The position numbers were made by a program, and so were the translations under genes. Shown here piece by piece: positions 24,821 to 37,349 of a DNA stretch of 64,000 nucleotides. The number at the start of each line of letters is the position of its first letter. The first letter of the stretch is position 1. A model generated the notes under the pieces. The model worked only from the letters and a program-made list of their open reading frames with translations. It had not been told where the DNA came from and did no database searches. Source of the DNA: Brachycybe producta (Eukaryota; Arthropoda; Diplopoda; Playtdesmida; Andrognathidae); contig JAUPFP010000074.1 of assembly GCA_036925085.1 (NCBI GenBank), forward strand, positions 696,441-760,440. Reading direction: 5' to 3'.

Positions 24821-27800
24821 TCGACTTCTTCGACTTCTTCGACTTCTTCGACTTCTTCGACTTCTTCGACTTCTTCGACTTCTTCGACTTCTTCGACTTC
24901 TTCGACTTCTTCGACTTCTTCGACTTCTTCGACTTCTTCGACTTCTTCGACTTCGACTTCTTCGACTTCGACTTCTTCGACTTCGACTTCTTCGACTTCG
25001 ACTTCGACTTCGACTTATTCGACTTCGACTTCGACTTATTCGACTTCGACTTCGACTTATTCCACTTCGACTTCTACTTCGACTTCGACTTCTACTTCGA
25101 CTTCTTCGACTTCGACTTCGACTTCTTCGTCTTCGACTTCGACTTCTTCGACTTCGACTTCGACTTCGACTTCTTCGACTTCGACTTCTTCGACTTCGAC
25201 TTCTTCGACTTCGACTTCTTCGACTTCGACTTCGACTTCTTCGACTTCGACTTCGACTTCGACTTCGACTACGACTTCTTCGACTACGACTTCGACTTCT
25301 TCGACTACGACTTCGACTTCTTCGACTTCGACTTCTTCGACTTCTTCGACTTCGACTTCTTCGACTTCGACTTCTTCGACTTCGACTTCTTCGACTTCGA
25401 CTTCTTCGACTAAGACTTCTTCGACTTCGACTTCTTCGACTTCGACTTCGACTTCTTCGACTTCGACTTCGACTTCTTCGACTTCTTCGACTTCGACTTC
25501 TTCGACTTCTTCGACTTCGACTTCTTCGACTTCGACTTCTTCGACTTCGACTTCTTCGACTTCTTCGACTTCGACTTCTTCGACTTCGACTTCTTCGACT
25601 TCGACTTCTTCGACTTCGACTTCTTCGACTACGACTTCGACTTCTTCGACTACGACTTCGACTTCTTCGACTACGACTTCTTCGACTTCGACTTCTTCGA
25701 CTACGACTTCTTCGACTACGACTTCTTCGACTTCGACTTCTTCGACTTCGACTTCTTCGACTACGACTTCTTCGACTACGACTTCGACTTCTTCGACTAC
25801 GACTTCGACTTCTTCGACTACGACTTCGACTTCGACTTCTTCGACTACGACTTCGACTTCTTCGACTACGACTTCGACTTCGACTTCTTCGACTACGACT
25901 TCGACTTCTTCGACTTCGACTTCTTCGACTACGACTTCTTCGACTACGACTTCTTCGACTACGACTTCTTCGACTTCGACTTCTTCGACTTCGACTTCTT
26001 CGACTACGACTTCTTCGACTTCGACTTCTTCGACTTCGACTTCTTCGACTTCGACTTCTTCGACTTCGACTTCTTCGACTTCGACTTCTTCGACTTCGAC
26101 TTCTTCGACTTCGACTTCTTCGACTTCGACTTCTTCGACTTCGACTTCTTCGACTTCGACTTCTTCGACTTCGACTTCTTCGACTTCGACTTCTTCGACT
26201 TCGACTTCTTCGACTTCGACTTCTTCGACTTCGACTTCTTCGACTTCGACTTCTTCGACTTCGACTTCTTCGACTTCGACTTCTTCGACTTCGACTTCTT
26301 CGACTTCGACTTCTTCGACTTCGACTTCTTCGACTTCGACTTCTTCGACTTCGACTTCTTCGACTTCGACTTCTTCGACTTCGACTTCTTCGACTTCGAC
26401 TTCTTCGACTTCGACTTCTTCGACTTCGACTTCTTCGACTTCGACTTCTTCGACTTCGACTTCTTCGACTTCGACTTCTTCGACTTCGACTTCTTCGACT
26501 TCGACTTCTTCGACTTCGACTTCTTCGACTTCGACTTCTTCGACTTCGACTTCTTCGACTTCGACTTCTTCGACTTCGACTTCTTCGACTTCGACTTCTT
26601 CGACTTCGACTTCTTCGACTTCGACTTCTTCGACTTCGACTTCTTCGACTTCTTCGACTTCTTCGACTTCTTCGACTTCTTCGACTTCTTCGACTTCTTC
26701 GACTTCTTCGACTTCTTCGACTTCTTCGACTTCTTCGACTTCTTCGACTTCTTCGACTTCTTCGACTTCTTCGACTTCTTCGACTTCTTCGACTTCTTCG
26801 ACTTCTTCGACTTCTTCGACTTCTTCGACTTCTTCGAAATCTTCGACTTCTTCGACTTCTTCGACTTCTTCGACTTCGAATTCTTCGACTTCTTCGACTT
26901 CGAATTCTTCGACTTCTTCGACTTCGAATTCTTCGACTTCTTCGACTTCTTCGACTACGACTTCGACTTCTTCGACTACGACTTCGACTTCTTCGACTAC
27001 TTAGACTTCTTCGACTACTTAGACTTCTTCGACTTCGAATTCTTCGACTTCGAATTCTTCGACTTCGAATTCTTCGACTTCGAATTCTTCGACTTCGACT
27101 TCTTCGACTTCGACTTCTTCGACTTCGACTTCTTCGACTTCGACTTCTTCGACTTCTTCGACTTCTTCGACTTCTTCGACTTCTTCGACTTCTTCGACTT
27201 CTTCGACTTCTTCGACTTCTTCGACTTCTTCGACTTCTTCGACTTCTTCGACTTCTTCGACTTCTTCGACTTCGAATTCTTCGACTTCTTCGACTTCGAA
27301 TTCTTCGACTTCTTCGACTTCCTCGACTACGACTTCGACTTCTTCGACTACTTAGACTTCTTCGACTACTTAGACTTCTTCGACTTCGAATTCTTCGACT
27401 TCGACTTCTTCGACTACGACTTCTTCGACTACGACTTCTTCGACTACGACTTCTTCGACTTCGACTTCTTCGACTTCGACTTCTTCGACTACGACTTCTT
27501 CGACTTCGACTTCTTCGACTTCGACTTCTTCGACTTCGACTTCTTCGACTTCGACTTCTTCGACTTCGACTTCTTCGACTTCGACTTCTTCGACTTCGAC
27601 TTCTTCGACTTCGACTGCTTCGACTTCGACTTCTTCGACTTCGACTTCTTCGACTTCGACTTCTTCGACTTCGACTTCTTCGACTTCGACTTCTTCGACT
27701 TCGACTTCTTCGACTTCGACTTCTTCGACTTCGACTTCTTCGACTTCGACTTCTTCGACTTCGACTTCTTCGACTTCGACTTCTTCGACTTCGACTTCTT

Positions 27801-28280
27801 CGACTTCGACTTCTTCGACTTCGACTTCTTCGACTTCTTCGACTTCGACTTCTTCGACTTCGACTTCTTCGACTTCGACTTCTTCGACTTCGACTTCTTC
27901 GACTTCTTCGACTTCTTCGACTTCTTCGACTTCTTCGACTTCTTCGACTTCTTCGACTTCTTCGACTTCTTCGACTTCTTCGACTTCTTCGACTTCTTCG
28001 ACTTCTTCGACTTCTTCGACTTCTTCGACTTCTTCGACTTCTTCGACTTCTTCGACTTCTTCGACTTCTTCGACTTCTTCGAATTCTTCGACTTCTTCGA
28101 CTTCTTCGACTTCTTCGACTTCGAATTCTTCGACTTCTTCGACTTCGAATTCTTCGACTTCTTCGACTTCGAATTCTTCGACTTCTTCGACTTCTTCGAC
28201 TACGACTTCGACTTCTTCGACTACGACTTCGACTTCTTCGACTACTTAGACTTCTTCGACTACTTAGACTTCTTCGACTA
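24820..28280. repeat. Domain B 3.2-kb segment, right copy
   Basis: An L run at 24.82-24.95 kb is followed by the marker order of 16.07-19.28 kb: TTATTCGAC words at 25.01-25.06 kb, TAAGAC near 25,411, mixed TACGAC and TTCGAC words, a long S/L run, an L run, GAATTC words, TACTTAGAC near 27.00 kb, CTCGAC-TACGAC near 27,320 (offset 9,070 bp from 18,250) and three TACGAC words where the left copy has four. A private TGCTTCGAC lies near 27,616. The main length difference is the S/L run, longer here than in the left copy. Confidence 0.85.
26011..26649. repeat. Longest pure 15-bp S/L run (639 bp)
   Basis: From 26,011 to 26,649 the words alternate L,S,L,S without a single substitution: 42 complete 15-bp units plus one L. 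An L-only run follows at once (26,641-26,835) and ends in a GAAATC variant. The matching run in the left copy (about 17.1-17.5 kb) is shorter and carries a TTCGATTTC-type substitution near 17,235. The absence of any variant over 639 bp suggests recent expansion. Confidence 0.92.
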
Positions 28281-29000
28281 CTTAGACTTCTTCGACTTCG
28301 AATTCTTCGACTTCGAATTCTTCGACTTCGAATTCTTCGACTTCGACTTCTTCGACTTCGACTTCTTCGACTTCGACTTCTTCGACTTCTTCGACTTCTT
28401 CGACTTCTTCGACTTCTTCGACTTCTTCGACTTCTTCGACTTCTTCGACTTCTTCGACTTCTTCTTCGACTTCGACTTCTTCGACTACTTAGACTTCTTC
28501 GACTACTTAGACTTCTTCGACTTCGAATTCTTCGACTTCGAATTCTTCGACTTCGAACTCTTCGACTTCTTCGACTTCTTCGACTTCTTCGACTTCTACG
28601 ACTTCTTCGACTTCTTCGACTTCTTCGACTTCTTCGACTTCTTCGACTTCTTCGACTTCGACTTCTTCGACTTCTTCGACTTCGACTTCGACTTCTTCGA
28701 CTTCGACTTCGAACTCTTCGACTTCGACTTCGAATTCTTCGACTTCTTCGACTTCGACTTCTTCGTCTTCGACTTCGACTTCTTCGACTTCGACTTCGAC
28801 TTCGACTTCTTCGACTTCGACTTCGACTTCGACTTCTTCGACTTCGACTTCTTCGACTTCGACTTCTTCGACTTCGAATTCTTCGACTTCTTCGACTTCC
28901 TCGACTACGACTTCGACTACTTAGACTTCTTCGACTACTTAGACTTCTTCGACTTCGAATTCTTCGACTTCGAATTCTTCGACTTCGAACTCTTCGACTT
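28280..29000. repeat. Compressed short repeats with GAATTC and TACTTAGAC words
   Basis: Two short units begin with paired TACTTAGAC words, near 28.48-28.51 and 28.92-28.94 kb. Each is followed by GAATTC, GAATTC and GAACTC words and then an L run. A word with three TTC triplets lies near 28,461 and TCTACGAC near 28,597. CTCGAC-TACGAC near 28,898 repeats the boundary seen at 18,250 and 27,320. Units here are only about 0.4 kb, much shorter than their neighbours, so they look like deletion derivatives. Confidence 0.75.
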
Positions 29001-31210
29001 CTTCGACTTCTTCGACTTCTTCGACTTCTTCGACTTCTTCGACTTCTTCGACTTCTTCGACTTCTTCGACTTCTTCGACTTCTTCGACTTCTTCGACTTC
29101 TTCGACTTCGACTTCTTCGACTTCGACTTCGACTTCTTCGACTTCGACTTCGACTTCTTCGACTACGACTTCGACTTCTTCGACTTCGACTTCTTCGACT
29201 TCGACTTCTTCGACTTCGACTTCTTCGACTTCGACTTCTTCGACTTCTTCGACTTCGACTTCTTCGACTTCGACTTCTTCGACTTCGACTTCTTCGACTT
29301 CGACTTCTTCGACTTCGACTTCTTCGACTTCGACTTCTTCGACTTCGACTTCGACTTCTTCGACTTCGACTTCGACTTCTTCGACTACGACTTCGACTTC
29401 TTCGACTTCGACTTCGACTTCTTCGACTTCGACTTCTTCGACTTCGACTTCTTCGACTTCGACTTCTTCGACTTCTTCGACTTCGACTTCTTCGACTTCG
29501 ACTTCTTCGACTTCGACTTCTTCGACTTCGACTTCTTCGACTTCGACTTCTTCGACTTCGACTTCTTCGACTTCGACTTCGACTTCTTCGACTTCGACTT
29601 CTTCGACTTCGACTTCGACTTCTTCGACTTCTTCGACTTCGACTTCTTCGACTTCTTCGACTTCGACTTCTTCGACTTCGACTTCTTCGACTTCGACTTC
29701 TTCGACTTCGACTTCTTCGACTTCGACTTCTTCGACTTCGACTTCTTCGACTTCGACTTCTTCGACTACGACTTCGACTTCTTCGACTACGACTTCTTCG
29801 ACTTCGACTTCTTCGACTACGACTTCTTCGACTACGACTTCTTCGACTTCTTCGACTTCTTCGATTTCGAATTCTTCGACTTCTTTGACTTCGAATTCTT
29901 CGACTTCTTCGACTTCGAATTCTTCGACTTCTTCGACTTCTTCGACTTCTTCGACTACGACTTCGACTTCTTCGACTACTTAGACTTCTTCGACTACTTA
30001 GACTTCTTCGACTTCGAACTCTTCGACTTCGAATTCTTCGACTTCGAACTCTTCGACTTCGAACTCTTCGACTTCTTCGACTTCTTCGACTTCTTCGACT
30101 TCTTCGACTTCTTCGACTTCTTCGACTTCTTCGACTTCTTCGACTTCTTCGACTTCTTCGACTTCTTTGACTTCTTCGACTTCTTCGACTTCGACTTCTT
30201 CGACTTCGACTTCGACTTCTTCGACTTCGACTTCGAACTCTTCGACTTCGACTTCGAATTCTTCGACTTCTTCGACTTCGAATTCTTCGACTTCTTCGAC
30301 TTCGACTTCTTCGACTACTTCGACTTTGACTTCGACTTCTTCGACTTCGACTTCTTCGACTTCGACTTCTTCGACTTCGACTTCTTCGACTTCTTCGACT
30401 TCGACTTCTTCGACTTCGACTTCTTCGACTTCGACTTCTTCGACTTCGACTTCTTCGACTTCGACTTCTTCGACTTCGACTTCTTCGACTTCGACTTCGA
30501 CTTCTTCGACTTCGACTTCGACTTCTTCGACTACGACTTCGACTTCTTCGACTTCGACTTCGACTTCTTCGACTTCGACTTCTTCGACTTCGACTTCTTC
30601 GACTTCGACTTCTTCGACTTCTTCGACTTCGACTTCTTCGACTTCGACTTCTTCGACTTCGACTTCTTCGACTTCGACTTCTTCGACTTCGACTTCTTCG
30701 ACTTCGACTTCTTCGACTTCGACTTCGACTTCTTCGACTTCGACTTCTTCGACTTCGACTTCGACTTCTTCGACTTCTTCGACTTCGACTTCTTCGACTT
30801 CTTCGACTTCGACTTCTTCGACTTCGACTTCTTCGACTTCGACTTCTTCGACTTCGACTTCTTCGACTTCGACTTCTTCGACTTCGACTTCTTCGACTTC
30901 GACTTCTTCGACTACGACTTCGACTTCTTCGACTACGACTTCTTCGACTTCGACTTCTTCGACTACGACTTCTTCGACTACGACTTCTTCGACTTCTTCG
31001 ACTTCTTCGATTTCGAATTCTTCGACTTCTTTGACTTCGAATTCTTCGACTTCTTCGACTTCGAATTCTTCGACTTCTTCGACTTCTTCGACTTCTTCGA
31101 CTACGACTTCGACTTCTTCGACTACTTAGACTTCTTCGACTACTTAGACTTCTTCGACTTCGAACTCTTCGACTTCGAATTCTTCGACTTCGAACTCTTC
31201 GACTTCGAAC
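29000..31210. repeat. Tandem pair of 1,146-bp higher-order repeats
   Basis: Markers repeat at a 1,146-bp step: TACGAC at 29,386 and 30,532, a doubled L word at 29,236 and 30,382, and GATTTCGAATTC at 29,863 and 31,009. A TTTGAC just right of each GATTTCGAATTC is shared. The word order between markers matches as far as I compared it. 1,146 is a multiple of 3 but not of 15, so the repeats contain a mix of S and L words beyond plain S/L units. Confidence 0.88.
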
Positions 31211-31215
31211 TCTTC
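31000..31215. repeat. Boundary module (typical example)
   Basis: The module reads TACGAC words, GATTTCGAATTC, two or three GAATTC words, TACGAC, two TACTTAGAC words, then GAACTC, GAATTC, GAACTC, GAACTC, and ends in an L run. Its GATTTCGAATTC anchors are at 21,681 (doubled at 21,714), 29,863, 31,009, 32,833, 37,146, 39,294, 50,658, 52,497, 56,810 and 58,959. Steps between neighbours include 1,146, 1,824, 4,313 and 2,148 bp. It defines where each higher-order repeat ends in the right half of the window. Confidence 0.85.
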
Positions 31216-33042
31216 GACTTCTTCGACTTCTTCGACTTCTTCGACTTCTTCGACTTCTTCGACTTCTTCGACTTCTTCGACTTCTTCGACTTCTTCGACT
31301 TCTTCGACTTCTTTGACTTCTTCGACTTCTTCGACTTCGACTTCTTCGACTTCGACTTCGACTTCTTCGACTTCGACTTCGAACTCTTCGACTTCGACTT
31401 CGAATTCTTCGACTTCTTCGACTTCGAATTCTTCGACTTCTTCGACTTCGACTTCTTCGACTACTTCGACTTTGACTTCGACTTCTTCGACTTCGACTTC
31501 TTCGACTTCGACTTCTTCGACTTCGACTTCTTCGACTTCGACTTCTTCGACTTCGACTTCTTCGACTACTTCGACTTCGACTTCTTCGACTTCGACTTCG
31601 ACTTCTTCAACTTCGACTTCGACTTCGACTTCTTCGACTTCGACTTCGACTTCTTCGACTTCGACTTCTTCGACTTCGACTTCGACTTCTTCGACTTCGA
31701 CTTCTTCGACTTCGACTTCTTCGACTTCGACTTCTTCGACTTCGACTTCTTCGACTTCTTCGACTTCGACTTCTTCGACTTCGACTTCTTCGACTTCGAC
31801 TTCTTCGACTTCGACTTCTTCGACTTCGACTTCTTCGACTTCGACTTCTTCGACTTCGACTTCTTCGACTTCCTCGACTACGACTTCGACTTCTTCGACT
31901 ACTTAGACTTCTTCGACTACTTAGACTTCTTCGACTTCGAATTCTTCGACTTCGAATTCTTCGACTTCGAACTCTTCGACTTCTTCGACTTCTTCGACTT
32001 CTTCGACTTCTTCGACTTCTTCGACTTCTTCGACTTCTTCGACTTCGACTTCTTCGACTTCGACTTCTTCGACTTCGACTTCGACTTCTTCGACTTCGAC
32101 TTCGAACTCTTCGACTTCGACTTCGAATTCTTCGACTTCTTCGACTTTGACTTCGACTTCTTCGACTTCGACTTCGACTTCGACTTCTTCGACTTCGACT
32201 TCGACTTCGACTTCTTCGACTTCGACTTCGACTTCGACTTCTTCGACTTCGACTTCTTCGACTTCGACTTCTTCGACTTCGACTTCTTCGACTTCGACTT
32301 CGACTTCTTCGACTTCGACTTCGACTTCGACTTCGACTTCGACTTCGACTACGACTTCTTCGACTACGACTTCGACTTCTTCGACTACGACTTCGACTTC
32401 TTCGACTTCGACTTCTTCGACTTCTTCGACTTCGACTTCTTCGACTTCGACTTCTTCGACTTCGACTTCTTCGACTTCGACTTCTTCGACTTCGACTTCG
32501 ACTTCTTCGACTTCGACTTCTTCGACTTCGACTTCTTCGACTTCGACTTCTTCGACTTCGACTTCTTCGACTTCGACTTCGACTTCTTCGACTTCGACTT
32601 CGACTTCTTCGACTTCTTCGACTTCGACTTCTTCGACTTCTTCGACTTCTTCGACTTCGACTTCGACTTCTTCGACTTCGACTTCTTCGACTTCGACTTC
32701 TTCGACTTCGACTTTTTCGACTTCGACTTCTTCGACTACGACTTCGACTTCTTCGACTACGACTTCTTCGACTTCGACTTCTTCGACTACGACTTCTTCG
32801 ACTACGACTTCTTCGACTTCTTCGACTTCTTCGATTTCGAATTCTTCGACTTCTTCGACTTCGAATTCTTCGACTTCTTCGACTTCGAATTCTTCGACTT
32901 CTTCGACTTCTTCGACTTCTTCGACTACGACTTCGACTTCTTCGACTACTTAGACTTCTTCGACTACTTAGACTTCTTCGACTTCGAACTCTTCGACTTC
33001 GAATTCTTCGACTTCGAACTCTTCGACTTCGAACTCTTCGAC

Positions 33043-33276
33043 TTCTTCGACTTCTTCGACTTCTTCGACTTCTTCGACTTCTTCGACTTCTTCGACTTCT
33101 TCGACTTCTTCGACTTCTTCGACTTCTTCGACTTCTTCGACTTCTTCGACTTCTTCGACTTCTTCGACTTCTTCGACTTCTTCGACTTCTTCGACTTCTT
33201 CGACTTCTTCGACTTCTTCGACTTCTTCGACTTCTTCGACTTCTTCGACTTCTTCGACTTCTTCGACTTCTTCGAC
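33043..33276. repeat. Pure TTCTTCGAC run, 26 words
   Basis: Twenty-six L words follow directly after the GAACTC words of a boundary module and end at two S words. The copy at 52,707-52,940 has the same length and position at the 19,664-bp offset, so this run has not changed length since the duplication, unlike the S/L run near 31.5 kb. Confidence 0.88.
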
Positions 33277-33499
33277 TTCGACTTCGACTTCTTCGACTTC
33301 GACTTCGAACTCTTCGACTTCGACTTTGAATTCTTCGACTTCTTCGACTTCGAATTCTTCGACTTCGAATTCTTCGACTTCTTCGACTTCGACTTCTTCG
33401 ACTACTTCGACTTCGACTTCTTCGACTTCGACTTCTTCGACTTCGACTTCTTCGACTTCGACTTCTTCGACTTCGACTTCTTCGACTTCGACTTCTTCG

Positions 33500-35800
33500 A
33501 CTTCGACTTCTTCGACTACTTCGACTTCGACTTCTTCGACTTCGACTTCGACTTCTTCAACTTCGACTTCGACTTCGACTTCTTCGACTTCGACTTCGAC
33601 TTCTTCGACTTCGACTTCTTCGACTTCGACTTCTTCGACTTCGACTTCTTCGACTTCGACTTCTTCGACTTCGACTTCTTCGACTTCGACTTCTTCGACT
33701 TCGACTTCTTCGACTTCGACTTCTTCGACTTCTTCGACTTCGACTTCGACTTCTTCGACTTCGACTTCTTCGACTTCTTCGACTTCGACTTCTTCGACTT
33801 CGACCTCTTCGACTTCGACTTCTGCGTCTTCGACTTCTTCGACTTCGACTTCTTCGACATCGACTTCGACTTCTTCGACTTCGACTTCTTCGACTTCGAC
33901 TTCTTCGACTTCGACATCGACTTCTTCGACTTCGACTTCTTCGACTTCTTCGACTTCTTCGATTTCGACTTCGACTTTGACTTCTTCGACTTTGACTTCT
34001 TCGACTTCGACTTTGACTTCTTCGACTTCGACTTCGACTTCTTCGACTTCTTCGACTTCGACTTCTTCGACTTCGACTTCTTCGACTTCTTCGACTACTT
34101 AGACTTCTTTGACTACTTAGACTTCTTCGACTTATTCGACTTCTTCGACTTCTTCGACTTCTTCGACTTCTTCGACTTCTTCGACTACTTCGACTTCGAA
34201 TTCTTCGACTTCTTCGACTACTTCGACTTCGACTTCTTCGACTACTTCGACTTCGACTTCTTCGACTACTTCGACTTCGACTTCTTCGACTACTTCGACT
34301 TCGACTTCTTCGACTTCGACTTCGACTTCTTCGACTTCGACTTCGACTTCTTCGACTTCGACTTCTTCGACTTCGACTTCGACTTCTTCGACTTCGACTT
34401 CGACTTCGACTTCTTCCACTTCGACTTCGACTTCGACTTCTTCGACTACTTCGACTTCGACTTCTTCGACTTCGACTTCGACTTCTTCGACTTCGACTTC
34501 GACTTCTTCGACTTCGACTTCGACTTCTTCGACTTCGACTTCGACTTCTTCGACTTCGACTTCTTCGACTTCGACTTCTTCGACTTCGACTTCTTCGACT
34601 TCTTCGACTTCTTCGACTTCTTCGACTTCTTCGACTTCTTCGACTTCTTCGACTTCTTCGACTTCTTCGACTTCTTCGACTTCTTCGACTTCTTCGACTT
34701 CTTCGACTTCTTCGACTTCTTCGACTTCTTCGACTTCTTCGACTTCTTCGACTTCTTCGACTTCTTCGACTTCTTCGACTTCTTCGACCTTCTTCGACTT
34801 CTTCGACCTTCTTCGACTTCTTCGACTTCTTCGACTTCTTCGACTTCTTCGACTTCGACTTCGACTTCGACTTCGACTTCTTCGACTTCGACTTATTCGA
34901 CTTCGACTTCGACTTCGACTTATTCGACTTCGACTTCGACTTCGACTTCTTCGACTTCGACTTCTTCTTCTTCGACTTCTTCGACTTCGAATTCTTCGAC
35001 TTCTTCGACTACGACTTCGACTTCTTCGACTACTTAGACTTCTTCGACTACTTCGACTTCTTCGACTTCGAACTCTTCGACTTCTTCGACTACTTCGAAT
35101 TATTCGACTTCTTCGACTACTTCGACTTCTTCGACTTCTTCGACTTCTTCGACTTCTTCGACTTCTTCGACTTCTTCGACTTCTTCGACTTCTTCGACTT
35201 CTTCGACTTCGACTTCTTCGACTTCTTCGACTTCGACTTCGAATTCTTCGACTTCGACTTCGAATTCTTCGACTTCGACTTCGAATTCTTCGACTTCTTC
35301 GACTTCGAACTCTTCGACTTCTTCGACTTCGACTTCTTCGACTACTTCGACTTCGACTTCTTCGACTTCGACTTCGACTTCGACTTCTTCGACTTCGACT
35401 TCGACTTCTTCGACTTCGACTTCTTCGACTTCGACTTCTTCGACTTCGACTTCTTCGACTTTGACTTCGACTTCTTCGACTTTGACTTCTTCGACTTCGA
35501 CTTCGACTTCGACTTCTTCGACTTCGACTTCTTCGACTTCGACTTCTTCGACTTCGAATTATTCGACTTCTTCGACTTCGACTTCTTCGACTTCGAATTA
35601 TTCGACTTCTTCGACTACTTCGACTACTTCGACTTCTTCGACTACTTCGACTTCTTCGACTACTTCGACTTCGACTACTTCGACTTCTTCGACTTCGACT
35701 TCGACTTCTTCGACTTCGACTTCGACTTCTTCGACTACTTCGACTTCGACTACTTCGACTTCGACTTTGACTTCTTCGACTTCTTCGACTTCGACTTCTT
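33500..35800. repeat. Module M, copy 2
   Basis: Markers in order: TTCAAC 33,558, CTCTTCGAC near 33,805, TGCGTC 33,823, ACATCG words near 33,858 and 33,914 (these give ATG on the - strand), TTTGAC words, TTCCAC near 34,416, two GACCTTC extra-C sites at 34,788 and 34,807, TTATTCGAC words, a triple-TTC word near 34,968, and TTTGAC with GAATTATTCGAC words at 35.46-35.60 kb. It has two extra-C sites where copies 1 and 3 have one, probably from duplication of a 19-bp stretch around the first. Confidence 0.88.
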
Positions 35801-37140
35801 CGACTTCGACTTCTTCGACTTCGACTTCTTCGACTTCGACTTCTTCGACTTCGACTTCTTCGACTTCGACTTCTTCGACTTCGACTTCTTCGACTTCTTC
35901 GACTTCGACTTCTTCGACTTCGACTTCTTCGACTTCGACTTCTTCGACTTCGACTTCTTCGACTTCGACTTCTTCGACTTCTTCGACTTCGACTTCTTCG
36001 ACTTCGACTTCTTCGACTTCGACTTCTTCGACTTCGACTTCGACTTCGACTTCTTCGACTTCGACTTCTTCGACTTCGACTTCTTCGACTTCGACTTCTT
36101 CGACTTCGACTTCTTCGACTTCGACTTCTTCGACTTCGACTTCTTCGACTTCGACTTCTTCGACTTCGACTTCTTCGACTTCGACTTCTTCGACTTCGAC
36201 TTCTTCGACTTCGACTTCGACTTCTTCGACTTCGACTTCTTCGACTTCGACTTCTTCGACTTCGACTTCTTCGACTTCGACTTCTTCGACTTCGACTTCT
36301 TCGACTTCTTCGACTTCGACTTCTTCGACTTCTTCGACTTCGACTTCGACTTCGACTTCGACTTCTTCGACTTCGACTTCTTCGACTTCGACTTCTTCGA
36401 CTTCGACTTCTTCGACTTCGACTTCGACTTCGACTTCTTCGACTTCGACTTCTTCGACTTCGACTTCTTCGACTTCGACTTCTTCGACTTCGACTTCTTC
36501 GACTACGACTTCGACTTCTTCGACTACGACTTCGACTTCTTCGACTTCGACTTCTTCGACTTCTTCGACTTCGACTTCTTCGACTTCGACTTCTTCGACT
36601 TCGACTTCTTCGACTTCGACTTCTTCGACTTCGACTTCTTCGACTTCGACTTCTTCGACTTCGACTTCTTCGACTTCGACTTCTTCGACTTCGACTTCTT
36701 CGACTTCGACTTCTTCGACTTCGACTTCTTCGACTTCGACTTCGACTTCTTCGACTTCGACTTCGACTTCTTCGACTTCGACTTCTTCGACTTCTTCGAC
36801 TTCGACTTCTTCGACTTCGACTTCTTTGACTTCGACTTCTTCGACTTCGACTTCTTCGACTTCGACTTCTTCGACTTCGACTTCTTCGACTTCGACTTCT
36901 TCGACTTCGACTTCTTCGACTTCGACTTCTTCGACTTCGACTTCTTCGACTTCGACTTCTTCGACTTCGACTTCTTCGACTTCGACTTCTTCGACTACGA
37001 CTTCGACTTCTTCGACTACGACTTCGACTTCTTCGACTACGACTTCTTCGACTTCGACTTCGACTTCTTCGACTTCGACTTCTTCGACTTCGACTTCGAC
37101 TTCTTCGACTACGACTTCTTCGACTACGACTTCTTCGACT
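35800..37140. repeat. S/L-rich body of the 4.3-kb higher-order repeat
   Basis: Long S/L runs are broken only by doubled L words, occasional S doublets, TACGAC words near 36.51-36.53 and 36.99-37.12 kb and one TTTGAC near 36,824. It runs up to the boundary module anchored at 37,146. The corresponding stretch at 55.46-56.80 kb keeps the same marker positions at +19,664 bp. Confidence 0.82.
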
Positions 37141-37349
37141 TCTTCGATTTCGAATTCTTCGACTTCTTCGACTTCGAATTCTTCGACTTCTTCGACTTCG
37201 AATTCTTCGACTTCTTCGACTTCTTCGACTTCTTCGACTACGACTTCGACTTCTTCGACTACTTAGACTTCTTCGACTACTTAGACTTCTTCGACTTCGA
37301 ACTCTTCGACTTCGAATTCTTCGACTTCGAACTCTTCGACTTCGAACTC

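Noticed and set aside
24392-27004. Ser/Thr-rich frame as a mucin or surface glycoprotein gene
   Set aside because: The composition is fixed by the DNA words. There is no signal peptide, anchor or cysteine-bearing domain, and the frame ends wherever a TACTTAGAC word happens to occur, as do all its relatives.
33516-33917. - strand Lys/Ser frame beginning with ATG
   Set aside because: The ATG comes from a single ACATCG variant word inside module M and the same string recurs at 53,180-53,581. The peptide is a pure repeat with no start context.
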